A stretch of 64,000 bases of DNA, from assembly GCF_024623065.1 (NCBI RefSeq), contig NZ_JANJZR010000011.1, positions 25,453 to 89,452 on the forward strand. Reading direction: 5' to 3'. The DNA comes from Bacteroides acidifaciens (lineage in GTDB: Bacteria > Bacteroidota > Bacteroidia > Bacteroidales > Bacteroidaceae). The position numbers were made by a program, and so were the translations under genes. The notes below the pieces were generated by a model. It searched no databases. It saw only the letters and a program-made list of their open reading frames with translations, and was not told where the DNA came from. How positions within the stretch are numbered: position 1 is the stretch's first letter; every line of letters begins with the position of its first letter. This document shows, piece by piece, positions 51,299 to 61,467 of the stretch.

Positions 51299-52372
51299 TT
51301 AAAAGTTTAATCTGAAGAATGCTTCCAGCTTGTCAAACGGGATGACGGTCAGATTGTCATAAAGGTCTGTATGGTTTGCACCGGGAATAATCATCAATTC
51401 CTTATTATCACCTTTCAGCTTCTTGAACACATCTTCGCCGAAGTAGCGGGAGTGCGCCTTTTCGCCGTGAATGATAAGTACGGCATTCTCGATTTCGTCC
51501 GCACGGCTCATAAGCGGGAAGTTGATGAATGGAATGGCTTCAGTCGCATTCCGTCCCTGATTGGAGTTGAGCGAGCGTTTGTGATAACCGCGCGGGGTCT
51601 TGTAGTAGGCGTGGTAGTCTTTGAAGAACTGCAGGGCGTCGGCCGGCAATTCATCAGGCACACCTCCGCCTGGCTTCGGAAAACCATTGCGGAAATCCTC
51701 GGTACGCTGTGCCGCCAATGTTTTACGAAATGCGTTGCGGGCTTCGGCGTTGTCGTTGGTATCGAAATAGCCGTTGGCACTGACGCGGCTCATGTCGTAC
51801 ATCGTCGAAGCGATGGTAGCCTTGATGCGTGGGTCGGCTGCTGCGGCATTGATAGCCAGTCCGCCCCAGCCACAAATGCCGATGATACCGATTTGTTCGG
51901 AATCTACCTTGTCATTGGTCGCAAGGAAATCGACAGCGGCAGAAAAATCCTCCGTGTTAATGTCGGGCGACACCACATAACGGGGTTCGCCGCCGCTCTC
52001 TCCAGTGTAAGAGGGGTCGAAAGCAACGGTCAGAAAACCGCGTTCGGCCATTATCTGGGCATAAAGTCCGGCTGCCTGTTCCTTAACAGCTCCGAACGGT
52101 CCGCAGACAGCAATGGCGGGCAGCTTGCCGGAAGCGTCTTTCGGTACATACATGTCGGCCGCCAGCATGATACCGTAACGGTTGACAAATGTTACTTTGC
52201 TGTGGTTCACCTTGTCGCTCTGCGGAAAGGTCTTGTCCCATTCTTGTGTCAAATTCAATGTCTTCATATTATCACTTGTTTTTTGATTTGTTGTACTGTT
52301 CGTGCAGCCGACAAGCAGTCCTATTCCAAACAAGGCTGTAATGGCTGCGGTTTTCAGATTCATCGTTTTCAT
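51299..52372 (-). CDS. Lipoprotein alpha/beta hydrolase with a cysteine at the nucleophile position
   Basis: About 357 residues from the ATG at 52372, giving a lipoprotein signal MKTMNLKTAAITALFGIGLLVGC. The mature enzyme is an alpha/beta hydrolase: DPSYTGESGGEPRY, the nucleophile elbow GICGWGGLA (Gly-x-Cys-x-x-Gly, with Cys where Ser is usual), and the catalytic His in GANHTDLYDN. A cysteine there recalls dienelactone hydrolases. The AraC-family regulator encoded upstream on the same strand, and shared direct repeats at both promoters, suggest it is regulated by that protein. Substrate unknown. Confidence 0.88.
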   Translation of the reverse strand: MKTMNLKTAAITALFGIGLLVGCTNSTTNQKTSDNMKTLNLTQEWDKTFPQSDKVNHSKVTFVNRYGIMLAADMYVPKDASGKLPAIAVCGPFGAVKEQAAGLYAQIMAERGFLTVAFDPSYTGESGGEPRYVVSPDINTEDFSAAVDFLATNDKVDSEQIGIIGICGWGGLAINAAAADPRIKATIASTMYDMSRVSANGYFDTNDNAEARNAFRKTLAAQRTEDFRNGFPKPGGGVPDELPADALQFFKDYHAYYKTPRGYHKRSLNSNQGRNATEAIPFINFPLMSRADEIENAVLIIHGEKAHSRYFGEDVFKKLKGDNKELMIIPGANHTDLYDNLTVIPFDKLEAFFRLNF

Positions 52373-52413
52373 TCTACTATTACTTAATATGGTTATCATC
52401 CTGTTTTATAATG

Positions 52414-52504
52414 CAAAGGTACAGCGATAAAACAGAGCACGCATTACTGTCCAGCTCAAAATAGATTATTCAAAAGCTCAATCCCGTGTTTTCTCAAAAG
52501 CTCA
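52414..52504 (-). promoter_or_regulatory. Promoter and direct repeats upstream of the hydrolase gene
   Basis: CAAAGGTA at 52414-52421 reads TACCTTTG on the minus strand, an exact -7 box 42 bases from the ATG. Upstream, TCAAAAGCTCA occurs at 52470-52480 and again at 52494-52504, 24 bases apart. The same 11 bases occur once more at 53499-53509 before the araC gene, so they are probable binding sites of that regulator. Confidence 0.6.
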
Positions 52505-52618
52505 TATAATACAAACAGCGTTATGGTCTTTCCGTTACCACAACGCTGCTTATGTGTTGATTAAAGGTTATCCGTACGCTTTTTAGAGATTGGAAAGTTC
52601 AATATGTTGTGTTCCGAG

Positions 52619-53455
52619 TTACACGAATGCAGCGGTCGGCGATATGCCGTATTGTTTCTTGAAAGCCGTCGAGAAGTGCGACGGATTCTTGAATCCCACC
52701 TCGGCATAAACATCCACAACCTTTTTACCCCCCTCTTTCATTTTGGCGTAAGCCACCTCAAGACGTTTCCGTATAAGCCATTTTTCGGGCGTCAGATCGC
52801 TGATTTTCTTGAAATCGCGTTTGAACGTGGCAAGGCTGCGTCCTGTGTAGTGCGCCATTTCTTCCATCGTAAACTCATACATGTAGTTCTCGTTCATGAA
52901 CTCCATGATGTCGATTTTCCACGGTTCGTTGAAATCGAAGAGCGTCGGAGCAAATCGCTTGTCGATATGCAACAGCGCAAGCAGCCCCTCCTGCAATTTC
53001 AAGTTCATGAAATCGTCTTTGGGTTTCACTTCCGGATCGAAGTAAGGGGTCATTGAAGCGAAGAGGCTGGCGAGTTCCACCGTTTTAGGCAATTTGATTA
53101 CACCGGAATCGAGTTTGGGGATATTTGCAGGAACTTTGCGTTGTTCCAACTTACTATACATTTCTCGTAAGAAACGACGTGTGAACATCAGAAAAATGCC
53201 ACAGTAACGTTCGCCGTCCTTTGTCTTTTTATACATCGTGATGTGATGGTCGCGCGGAATAAAGACACATTCGCCTTTCCCTACATGAATCTGTTCAGTC
53301 CCGTTGTCGAGAATCATCTCACCCGAATATACATAATTGATGGCATATTCACGGGAACGGTGTATACAACCGCTGAGGTCGTCGTAGAAGAAGCTGTAAA
53401 ATATATCATTGTAATTGAATATGAGCTTCATCGGCCCTAATTGTTCGTCTGTCAT
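52619..53455 (-). CDS. AraC-family transcriptional regulator
   Basis: About 278 residues from the ATG at 53455; the track start at 53482 is a TTG inside the promoter -7 box. The N-terminal half is a cupin-like sensor (NYVYSGEMILDNGTEQIHVGKGECVFIPRDHHI). The C-terminal half has two HTH motifs: TMEEMAHYTGRSLATFKRDFKKI and VVDVYAEVGFKNPSHFSTAFKKQYGISP, the canonical AraC signature. It is encoded just upstream of the alpha/beta hydrolase on the same strand, with a 247-base gap containing the hydrolase promoter. Confidence 0.93.
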   Translation of the reverse strand: MTDEQLGPMKLIFNYNDIFYSFFYDDLSGCIHRSREYAINYVYSGEMILDNGTEQIHVGKGECVFIPRDHHITMYKKTKDGERYCGIFLMFTRRFLREMYSKLEQRKVPANIPKLDSGVIKLPKTVELASLFASMTPYFDPEVKPKDDFMNLKLQEGLLALLHIDKRFAPTLFDFNEPWKIDIMEFMNENYMYEFTMEEMAHYTGRSLATFKRDFKKISDLTPEKWLIRKRLEVAYAKMKEGGKKVVDVYAEVGFKNPSHFSTAFKKQYGISPTAAFV

Positions 53456-53479
53456 ATCTTGCTTCAATTTATTTGCTTG

Positions 53480-53509
53480 CAAAAGTACAAAACATTTCTC
53501 AAAAGCTCA
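53480..53509 (-). promoter_or_regulatory. Promoter of araC-family gene with one binding-site-like repeat
   Basis: CAAAAGTA (53480-53487) reads TACTTTTG on the minus strand, a -7 box. TCAAAAGCTCA at 53499-53509, the third copy of the hydrolase-promoter repeat, sits between -7 and -33, which suggests autoregulation. The rest of the gap to 53763 shows nothing notable. Confidence 0.55.
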
Positions 53510-53763
53510 TTGCTTATATACGATATTAGAAAAATAATCACTATTATCTTGTATACGCATCTATTCTTTATAGACAAACAAAGGAACAAAATTGTTAGCA
53601 AAAAGAAAGACAATTACCTATTATAATCTTATTCTTCCAGCTTCCATACATAAAACACATTCCTTCCCGCCCCTCTCTTACGCAGTTTCCCTTCTCGGAT
53701 TATACTTTATCGTAATACAACTTATAAATATTAGGAAGAAAAGACTTAGTTGACCGGCAGAAA

Positions 53764-56010
53764 TTAATCACCCAACAGCAACTTAGTCACAGCAGCAGTA
53801 TTCAAAGCCCATTCACGGGTATATACTTCGTCCGCTTCCGGTGTATCAGCCAACTTCAATCCCTGTGCTTGTGCTTTGATTACCAACAGTTCGCCAACGG
53901 TGGTTTTCGCATCCAATTTATCCAGATACTTTTCGACAGATTGTGTATCCAAAGAAAGAATGGTCTGTCCGCCGAAAGGTGTTTCCAGCCAAACGATTTC
54001 TCTCTCTTTCACTTTCAATACCCCGAAAACAAGTCCTTTCTGCAAACTTTGGGAAACACGTACCTGATGCTGAACGCAAGAAGGGTCGTATGCCACTCCG
54101 GTCTTCTCTGATATCCTCATCGGATAAGCAGAGTTCATCCAACCGACTACCAGATTAGGAGAGATAGCACCATTGCTATACGCATTGCAAGTGAAAACCA
54201 CATACTGCGCACCTACACGGTTCAGTTCATTCAAATCGAGTTCGATATACTCGGCAGTACCTTTCTTGTCGGGGATGCTTCGGATATCTCCGCTATGCTT
54301 GGCACCGATAGCCTGCAAGTTGAAATAAGAGCAAACTTCCGTTGTTGACGGCAAAGTGATGTGGCAACTCAAGTCCATATCCAGATGCTGTGCCGGAAGC
54401 CCTTTTCCCCACTGCATGAACAGGCGCACCTTATCCCCTTCTACCGGGAAACGTGTTCCCTGCAAGGCACAGGAAGTATCCTGAACCGTCTCGCTACGGT
54501 CGCCGATAGACAACGGGATATGGAACAACATAGGGTCGATATATATGCTTTTGTTCTCTCCCTCGACCACCGCATTAGCAAAACGGGCAGTCACGACTTC
54601 CTTACACAAGTCCTGCACATCTTTCACCATTGCATTCAACTGATCTTCCATATAAAGACCCACCAAATAGTGAGGTTCTATCAAATGAGCATTACCGCCC
54701 AAAGGTTTCACCATTCTCTTACGTCCTTGCTCAAAGTAGTTCTCCGCATACATACCCAAAGTGACCACCAGACGGACCGGCAACAAATGAACGACTTCCT
54801 TGAATGCAGCCAACGTCTCTTCCGGTCCGAACCAAAGCATATTGGCAAACAAGGAACGTGCAAACATACCCGGCCGCTGCTTCAACAAGGCGAAAGTCTG
54901 TGCAGCATCCGCCTTCAAACGGTAACGATCCACCTCTCCCTGCCAAACCGTATATGTCTGACAGTAGAATACATCCATCAACTCCTTCAAATTCCCGAAT
55001 CCCGGCTTACGGGCATATTCCGCCAAACGCAGCGCACGTATCATACGTACCCACATCTCCCTTTTCGGATGCATGATTTCGCAAGCCTTTTCCGCGTTCA
55101 TCTCCAGATTATTCAGCCAGAGGGCTACCATTTTACATTCACGGCGGGTGTATTTCAACTTCAGTTCCTCACGCTTCGCCTGAGCAGCCGAACGGCTTTT
55201 ATCCAAAACAGCAGTTATATGCGCATTGTTTCTACCTGCCTTACGGATGATAGTCTTAGGTTCGATGATTTGCAGGAATCCGGTTTTCTTATACCACAGA
55301 TAACGCAATATATCGTTCGGAGTGGAGAAATAGATTTGCGCTTCCTGTGCCCTGTCCTGCTCCACCAATGTATCTATCACCAGCATCAAAGTTTCTTTCA
55401 TCTTGATTCCAACTGCCGGCAACGGAAGTTCGCCAAGCAAAATCTTCAAGCTATCCACTTGCGTGGCATCAAGAGCCGTATGCGATTCAAGCAGGTCGCA
55501 GAAGAAACCATTCAACTCCTCTTCCCGCCAAAGTTCAAGGACTTTCAGCTTGCTTCCCTGTCCGAAGTATTCCGTAGCGGACGTTTCAAACGGAGTTCCG
55601 CAGAACGGGCAGCCGTTGTATCGCTCCAAAGGGAAGGTATTATCGGGAATCACGTGTCCGCAGGGCAGCTTCACGCCTTTCTGGCTATTGAAGATGTTGG
55701 CAATCCATGTTATCAAATGGTCTAATCCTGTTTCTCCAGTAGGTGTATCCCAGCCTTTCACCAATGGAGCCCAATTGAGCGTCACGCCCAATACCTCCTT
55801 CATCACCTGAAGAATCTCCATCTGTTGCGCCGGATGCAACTGATTGACAGCATGCAGCAACTCCTCGGATAAGCTATATCCCACTTTTCGAAGTTGAGCA
55901 ACCAATGTTACAGTAGTCGAAGTCAATGCTTCGCGCTTTTCTGTTCCTTCTATCGCTGGCAGATAAATTGCATTTTGCCTGACAGATACTTTCAATAACT
56001 CTTTTTTCAT
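53764..56010 (-). CDS. Large protein with a RING-like zinc motif and a TerD-like C-terminal region
   Basis: A 748-residue cytoplasmic protein. At about residues 117-142 LPCGHVIPDNTFPLERYNGCPFCGTPF has the Cys/His spacing of a RING or zinc-ribbon. The C-terminal quarter (about 530-690) contains FMQWGKGLPAQHLDMDLSCHI and AEYIELDLNELNRVGAQYVVFTCNAYSNG, similar to the TerD-type strand pattern. I believe this matches the family called MXAN_6230/SCO0854 RING-domain proteins, but this is from memory. The middle part (150-530) is helical and unassigned. It stands alone; the next gene, purely by position, is the tRNA-like element. Confidence 0.72.
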   Translation of the reverse strand: MKKELLKVSVRQNAIYLPAIEGTEKREALTSTTVTLVAQLRKVGYSLSEELLHAVNQLHPAQQMEILQVMKEVLGVTLNWAPLVKGWDTPTGETGLDHLITWIANIFNSQKGVKLPCGHVIPDNTFPLERYNGCPFCGTPFETSATEYFGQGSKLKVLELWREEELNGFFCDLLESHTALDATQVDSLKILLGELPLPAVGIKMKETLMLVIDTLVEQDRAQEAQIYFSTPNDILRYLWYKKTGFLQIIEPKTIIRKAGRNNAHITAVLDKSRSAAQAKREELKLKYTRRECKMVALWLNNLEMNAEKACEIMHPKREMWVRMIRALRLAEYARKPGFGNLKELMDVFYCQTYTVWQGEVDRYRLKADAAQTFALLKQRPGMFARSLFANMLWFGPEETLAAFKEVVHLLPVRLVVTLGMYAENYFEQGRKRMVKPLGGNAHLIEPHYLVGLYMEDQLNAMVKDVQDLCKEVVTARFANAVVEGENKSIYIDPMLFHIPLSIGDRSETVQDTSCALQGTRFPVEGDKVRLFMQWGKGLPAQHLDMDLSCHITLPSTTEVCSYFNLQAIGAKHSGDIRSIPDKKGTAEYIELDLNELNRVGAQYVVFTCNAYSNGAISPNLVVGWMNSAYPMRISEKTGVAYDPSCVQHQVRVSQSLQKGLVFGVLKVKEREIVWLETPFGGQTILSLDTQSVEKYLDKLDAKTTVGELLVIKAQAQGLKLADTPEADEVYTREWALNTAAVTKLLLGD

Positions 56011-56111
56011 ACGTTATGTTTTTTAAGTAAGGTAATCGGGAGACTGTGAATCAATGGTGCATTCCTGCTGTTTTTGAAGTAAGCCTTCCTTGACCTTAGT
56101 TGATAAAAAAG

Positions 56112-56211
56112 AGGTAGAACAGGCCGGATTCGAACCAGCAATAGCCACCGTTAAGAAGTAAGCTCCGGTTGACCTCATTTCAGATAATCCCGAAGCTACT
56201 GTCCTACCTCT
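56112..56211 (-). other. tRNA-like element, class not assigned
   Basis: On the minus strand, GCTGGTTCGAATCCGGC (T arm and loop) is followed directly by CTGTTCT, which pairs with AGGACAG at the other side, giving a 7-bp acceptor stem and a 91-base tRNA-like core (56116-56206). An outer GAGGTAG/CTACCTC stem adds a second possible acceptor, and a T-run follows. The D arm and anticodon arm do not fold convincingly by eye. It may be a degraded tRNA, an unusual tRNA with a long variable arm, or a tRNA-derived integration target. Confidence 0.5.
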
Positions 56212-56493
56212 ATATTTGTTTTTTTGCGAAACAGAAAAACGGATAATCGTACTGGTAATTTCTACCCTAAAGAATGTGTTGAAGTAACCCATACTTGACC
56301 TGTTTCCTTGTTTCTTCGACAAAGATAGGTGCAGTGATGCGCAGCCTTTTTGCGTAACTCAAACTTTTTTGCTGTATTCATGATAAAAACAACAAAATTC
56401 CCGCAACTCTGCCCTTAGTAATCAAATATATTTCGCTAATTTTGGTAGATTTTATGAAAATGGAGTTACTTTTGTCACTCAAATTGAAGAATA

Positions 56494-56691
56494 GTGCCGA
56501 TTGTGAAACAAGCCATAGAGAAAGGCAAAATCGTCGGTGTCATCTGCAACGGAGCTTCATTTATGGCAAAACACGGATTTGCAAGAGAACTGCTCCTATT
56601 GCTTGAGAACGACATACCGGAACGCATCGAAATGTATTATCAGTTCAATAAGCAAGGATTTTGCCAGCTATTTGGCGAGCATCTTGAGTGA
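56494..56691 (+). pseudogene. DJ-1/PfpI-like fragment
   Basis: A 65-codon ORF, VKQAIEKGKIVGVICNGASF within, resembling the nucleophile elbow of DJ-1/PfpI type class-I amidotransferase-like proteins (AICxGA/S). The following sequence LLLLLENDIPERIEMYYQFN does not continue the fold, and there is no N-terminal Rossmann start, so it looks like a fragment. The gap 56323-56723 holds nothing else supportable. Confidence 0.45.
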
Positions 56692-56723
56692 AAAAGAGTG
56701 TAGTATGCCTGATTAACAAGCAT

Positions 56724-57425
56724 TTATTTTATAGCAAAACGGGCAGTCATCTCATATCTCAACTTAATGACACGGTACTGTTCGGTAGTCGCCGTCCCCA
56801 TATTGACATTGCTCTGTGCCTGAAAAGGAAGGTAACGACTTATGTTATTATCAGCAGGTTCAATGATACGAATGACTTCCCCCAATTGCTGTCCCATTGC
56901 TTCCACCAAATCAGACGCTTTTTCACGGGCTGCTTTCAGTGCTTCAATCTTCCCCTGCCTCCTATACATAGGCAAATCTTTATGTTTCAGTTCCCCGATA
57001 CGCATGGACTCAATTCCCCATGTATTAACGCAACGGATAATGGAATTAATTTGATTGAAATCCGTAAGACGAATATCCAGTTGTTTGCCTATCAGAAACT
57101 CCTTCCCCCTTTGACGCCAATATTCTCCCACTTCTTGTGTACGGATAGCCTCATCCGATATTCCGATTTTATGTAAACTCCGGCGCAAATCCTTTTCAAT
57201 CATAGCCAATGGCACTTTTGTCCGAAAGTCTTCCTCTTTCTTTGATTTACCCGTATATTCTTCTTCCCAATATTCCTTTATCTGAATCAGAAAATGTATT
57301 TCGTCCGGAACAATTTCTACCTCCGAAGAACCGATTACTTCAACATATCTTGCATCACTATCCTGAGCATTGACAAAGATATTCCATGCAAACAAGACAA
57401 AAACCAATAAAAACAACTTTTTCAT
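56724..57425 (-). CDS. SIMPL (DUF541) domain protein, exported
   Basis: A 233-residue protein with signal peptide MKKLFLLVFVLFAWNIFVNAQ. The SIMPL domain follows: RYVEVIGSSEVEIVPDEIHFLIQIKEY at the start, DFNQINSIIRCVNTWGIESMRIGELKH in the middle, and the typical EALKAAREKASDLVEAMGQQLGEVIRI near the end. SIMPL proteins are periplasmic or outer-membrane and linked to oxidative stress and, in animals, signalling; the bacterial reaction is unknown. It stands between the DJ-1-like fragment and the divergent exonuclease gene. Confidence 0.9.
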   Translation of the reverse strand: MKKLFLLVFVLFAWNIFVNAQDSDARYVEVIGSSEVEIVPDEIHFLIQIKEYWEEEYTGKSKKEEDFRTKVPLAMIEKDLRRSLHKIGISDEAIRTQEVGEYWRQRGKEFLIGKQLDIRLTDFNQINSIIRCVNTWGIESMRIGELKHKDLPMYRRQGKIEALKAAREKASDLVEAMGQQLGEVIRIIEPADNNISRYLPFQAQSNVNMGTATTEQYRVIKLRYEMTARFAIK

Positions 57426-57592
57426 ATCTTCGATGATTAAAGGATTTTATATAACATCATAAGAGCAATTATACAGCAACAAATATAATCTATTCAACAC
57501 AATAAATGTTATATTTGCAATCGATTTATAATTTGTTCACAAGGACATAACGAAAAGAAAGAATATTTCTTTCATGAAAAAGAATAGGATTA

Positions 57593-58096
57593 ATGAAAGA
57601 CTTTGCAGCAATCGACTTTGAAACAGCCAACGGCAAGCGTACCAGTGTATGCAGTGTCGGTGTTGTCATTGTAAGAGACGGTAAGATTGTGAATAAAATC
57701 TATCGCCTCATCCGTCCTGCGCCCAATTATTATACCCAATGGACAACAGCAATTCACGGACTAACTTACGATGATACGATAGAAGCCGAAGATTTTCCCG
57801 ATGTATGGGCCGAAATCAAACCATTGATAGAGGGATTGCCGCTTGTAGCCCACAACAGTCCTTTTGACGAAGGCTGTCTCCGGGCGGTTCATGAATTGTA
57901 TGGAATGAATTATCCCAATTATAAATTCTATTGCACTTGCCGTACTTCGAGGAAAGTATTCGGCAAAGAACTACCCAATCATCAGTTACACACAGTAGCA
58001 AAACGATGCGGATATGACTTGAACAACCATCACCACGCACTTGCTGACGCTGAGGCCTGCGCCCAAATCGCATTGTTAATTATTCCCGAGCCATAG
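57593..58096 (+). CDS. DEDDh 3'-5' exonuclease
   Basis: A 167-residue DnaQ-like exonuclease. ExoI is FAAIDFETANG, ExoII VAHNSPFDEGCLRAV, and ExoIII HHALADAEACAQIAL, giving the four acidic residues with the histidine of the DEDDh type. NHQLHTVAKRCGYDL is the usual helix before ExoIII. Short form, no further domain. It is followed by a strong bidirectional terminator and is convergent with uxuA. Confidence 0.93.
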   Translation: MKDFAAIDFETANGKRTSVCSVGVVIVRDGKIVNKIYRLIRPAPNYYTQWTTAIHGLTYDDTIEAEDFPDVWAEIKPLIEGLPLVAHNSPFDEGCLRAVHELYGMNYPNYKFYCTCRTSRKVFGKELPNHQLHTVAKRCGYDLNNHHHALADAEACAQIALLIIPEP

Positions 58097-58185
58097 AGAG
58101 CGGAATCGGTGAAAAAAAGATAAAGATACGCACGTCGGAGGCTTGTTCGATATATTCATTCCCCAATCAGGGAAAAAGACCAAAT

Positions 58186-58235
58186 AAGAAACACTACAAC
58201 TATTATTTCAATCAATAATAGCCGTAGTGTTTCTT
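58186..58235. terminator. Bidirectional terminator between the exonuclease and uxuA genes
   Basis: AAGAAACACTACAACTATTATT and AATAATAGCCGTAGTGTTTCTT form a 22-bp stem with one mismatch and a six-base loop, with T-rich sequence on both sides. Good for both converging transcripts. Confidence 0.85.
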
Positions 58236-58265
58236 AATTATAATAATGCTAATTATGTACTCAGA

Positions 58266-59447
<1,182 letters not shown>

Positions 59448-59457
59448 TTAAGAATTG

Positions 59458-59540
59458 AAAATTGAGAATTAAGAAATAAAAGTTGAGAATCAAAAGTTGA
59501 GAGCCTACATGCGGATGCTGTGCAGCCAATTCTCAATTTT
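59458..59540. repeat. 13-bp inverted repeat between the SDR and uxuA genes
   Basis: AAAATTGAGAATT (59458-59470) and AATTCTCAATTTT (59528-59540) are perfect inverted copies 57 bases apart, within a low-complexity AATTGAGAA-rich gap of 126 bases. It could form an mRNA hairpin that sets the ratio of the two genes. Confidence 0.65.
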
Positions 59541-59561
59541 TAATTCCCAATTCTCCATTTA

Positions 59562-60374
59562 TTAAATAGAGAATGCGTCGAAACCACCATCAATAACAGC
59601 TACTGTACCTGTTACGAAGTTAGAAGCATCACTAATCAGATAGTGGATTGTTCCGTAAAGATCTTCCGGTTCACCGAAACGGTTGAACGGAGTATGAGCA
59701 AGGATTGTCTTTGAACGGTCGGTCAAAGAACCGTCAGGATTAGTCAATAATGTACGGTTCTGTTCAGTCAGGAAGAAACCCGGAGCGATAGCGTTTACAC
59801 GCAAGCCGTTACCGAATTTCAAAGCCAATTCACCAGCCATGTATTTAGTAAAGTTAGCAATAGCTGCTTTAGCTGCACCATAACCAACGACACGAGTCAA
59901 CGGACGAAGAGCTGATTCAGAGCAGAAGTTTACAATAGAACCTTTCTTCTGTTCTACCATAACTTCAGCAAATACCATTGTAGGCAATACTGTACCGAAG
60001 AGGTTCAAATCCACCACTTTCTTAAATGCGTCAATCTGCAAATCAAAGAACGTTTTATCCGGAGCGATAGTTGCACCTGCCATGTTACCTCCGGCAGCGT
60101 TCAACAATACGTCAATGCGACCATAAGCCTTCATGATTTCTACTTTGTTGCCTTCCAATACTTCTTTATCCATTACGTCAGTGTAAAGGAACATGGCTTC
60201 GTTGCCCTCAGCTTTGATACTGTCTACCAATGCTCTTCCTGTTTCTTCGCTTCTGTCGAGCACAACCACTCTTGCGCCTTCTTTTGCGAGGTATGCAGCA
60301 ATTCCTTTACCCAAGATTCCGGCTCCACCGGTAATTACAACAACTTTGTCCTTTACGTTAAATAATTCATTCAT
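59562..60374 (-). CDS. SDR-family D-fructuronate reductase (UxuB-type function)
   Basis: A 270-residue short-chain dehydrogenase. The cofactor motif is ITGGAGILGKGIA and the catalytic residues are Ser in FCSESALRP and YGAAK (YxxxK) about residue 170. The C-terminal VIDGGFDAFSI closes the fold. Together with uxuA and a LacI-type regulator it most likely reduces D-fructuronate to D-mannonate, replacing the unrelated UxuB; SDR enzymes with this role are known in other bacteria. Specificity is inferred from the context. Confidence 0.88.
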   Translation of the reverse strand: MNELFNVKDKVVVITGGAGILGKGIAAYLAKEGARVVVLDRSEETGRALVDSIKAEGNEAMFLYTDVMDKEVLEGNKVEIMKAYGRIDVLLNAAGGNMAGATIAPDKTFFDLQIDAFKKVVDLNLFGTVLPTMVFAEVMVEQKKGSIVNFCSESALRPLTRVVGYGAAKAAIANFTKYMAGELALKFGNGLRVNAIAPGFFLTEQNRTLLTNPDGSLTDRSKTILAHTPFNRFGEPEDLYGTIHYLISDASNFVTGTVAVIDGGFDAFSI

Positions 60375-60396
60375 GGTTTCTAAAAATTTATTATAT

Positions 60397-61467
60397 TTAT
60401 AGTTTATTGTTCAGATAATATTTCAGGTTCTCTTTAAGGAGAATATCTATCGGCATAAGATTTACCTTTTCAGAATGTTGCTTGAACAACAGATGATTGC
60501 ATAGGGACTTAATTCCTTCGTATCCCTGCCTTTCGGGACGCTGCGCAACCAATGCGGTAATCACACCTTCGGAAAGTAACTGTGTATTTCTCTCTATAAG
60601 GTCATAACCTACCAGTTTTACCGACTGCATGGCTCTTGCTTTCAGGTAATTCCCTAAAATATAGCAGGTAGAATTAAAAATAACAGTTCCTTCAATATTC
60701 GGATTTGATTCAAAGATTTCATCAAGTTTCGTGAAATTGTACACCGAATCATTGATTTTCAACTCCACCTCATGCAGATTTCCAGTGAATCCCATCTCTT
60801 TCAGATAACGACAAAATCCCTCCCTGCGGTTTCTTCCCTGATTGGAGTCATTCTTTCCACTATGGACAATCCGTGCCATAAGAATATCGGAAGCAGGAGA
60901 AATTCTGTCTGTCAACAACCTGGCGGCAATAACTCCGGCATCATAAGATTCTGTACCGAAATAGGCAAGTTGATGCTGTCCCTCAATATTGGAATCGACA
61001 TAAATATAGGGAATTTCGAATCGGTCGAGTTCACGCGAAAGCCGGATAACAGAATCGGTAAACAATGTGGCGATTAACACACCATCCACCTTTTCATCCA
61101 ACAGATTACGGACTATATCATCAAAAGTTTTGTTGTTATACTGGTCAAAAAAGAGCTTTGTGATAGTTATATTATAAGACTCCATTTCGGAAGCAGCCTT
61201 ATCAATGCCTTCTGAAATGGCTTCCCAATACTCTCCCTGAGCAAAAGACGGAGTGATTGCGACAAAGTGATACTGTTTCTTGGACGCCAATGAACGCGCC
61301 ATGAGATTAGGCTGATAATGAACCATCTCCAAAATAGCCTGCACCTTTTTCCTGTTTTCTTCAGATACCCGTCCACGATTATGAATGACTCTATCCACCG
61401 TGCCGACAGAGACACCCGCCATTTTAGCGATGTCTACAATACGAATATTTGAGAATTCTTTGTCCAT
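60397..61467 (-). CDS. LacI-family transcriptional regulator
   Basis: A 356-residue regulator. The N-terminal helix-turn-helix is IRIVDIAKMAGVSVGTVDRVIHNRGRVS, followed by the hinge helix PNLMARSLASKKQY and a periplasmic-binding-protein-like sensor (FVAITPSFAQGEYWEAISEGI, DGVLIATLFTD, KLVGYDLIERN). It is the first gene of the lacI-type / SDR / uxuA run and most likely controls it in response to a hexuronate intermediate. Two similar palindromes lie upstream. Confidence 0.93.
   Translation of the reverse strand: MDKEFSNIRIVDIAKMAGVSVGTVDRVIHNRGRVSEENRKKVQAILEMVHYQPNLMARSLASKKQYHFVAITPSFAQGEYWEAISEGIDKAASEMESYNITITKLFFDQYNNKTFDDIVRNLLDEKVDGVLIATLFTDSVIRLSRELDRFEIPYIYVDSNIEGQHQLAYFGTESYDAGVIAARLLTDRISPASDILMARIVHSGKNDSNQGRNRREGFCRYLKEMGFTGNLHEVELKINDSVYNFTKLDEIFESNPNIEGTVIFNSTCYILGNYLKARAMQSVKLVGYDLIERNTQLLSEGVITALVAQRPERQGYEGIKSLCNHLLFKQHSEKVNLMPIDILLKENLKYYLNNKL

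Noticed and set aside
56112-56211. Selenocysteine tRNA or tmRNA
   Set aside because: No 8-bp acceptor with UCA anticodon loop, no tag reading frame, and no selenoprotein genes nearby.
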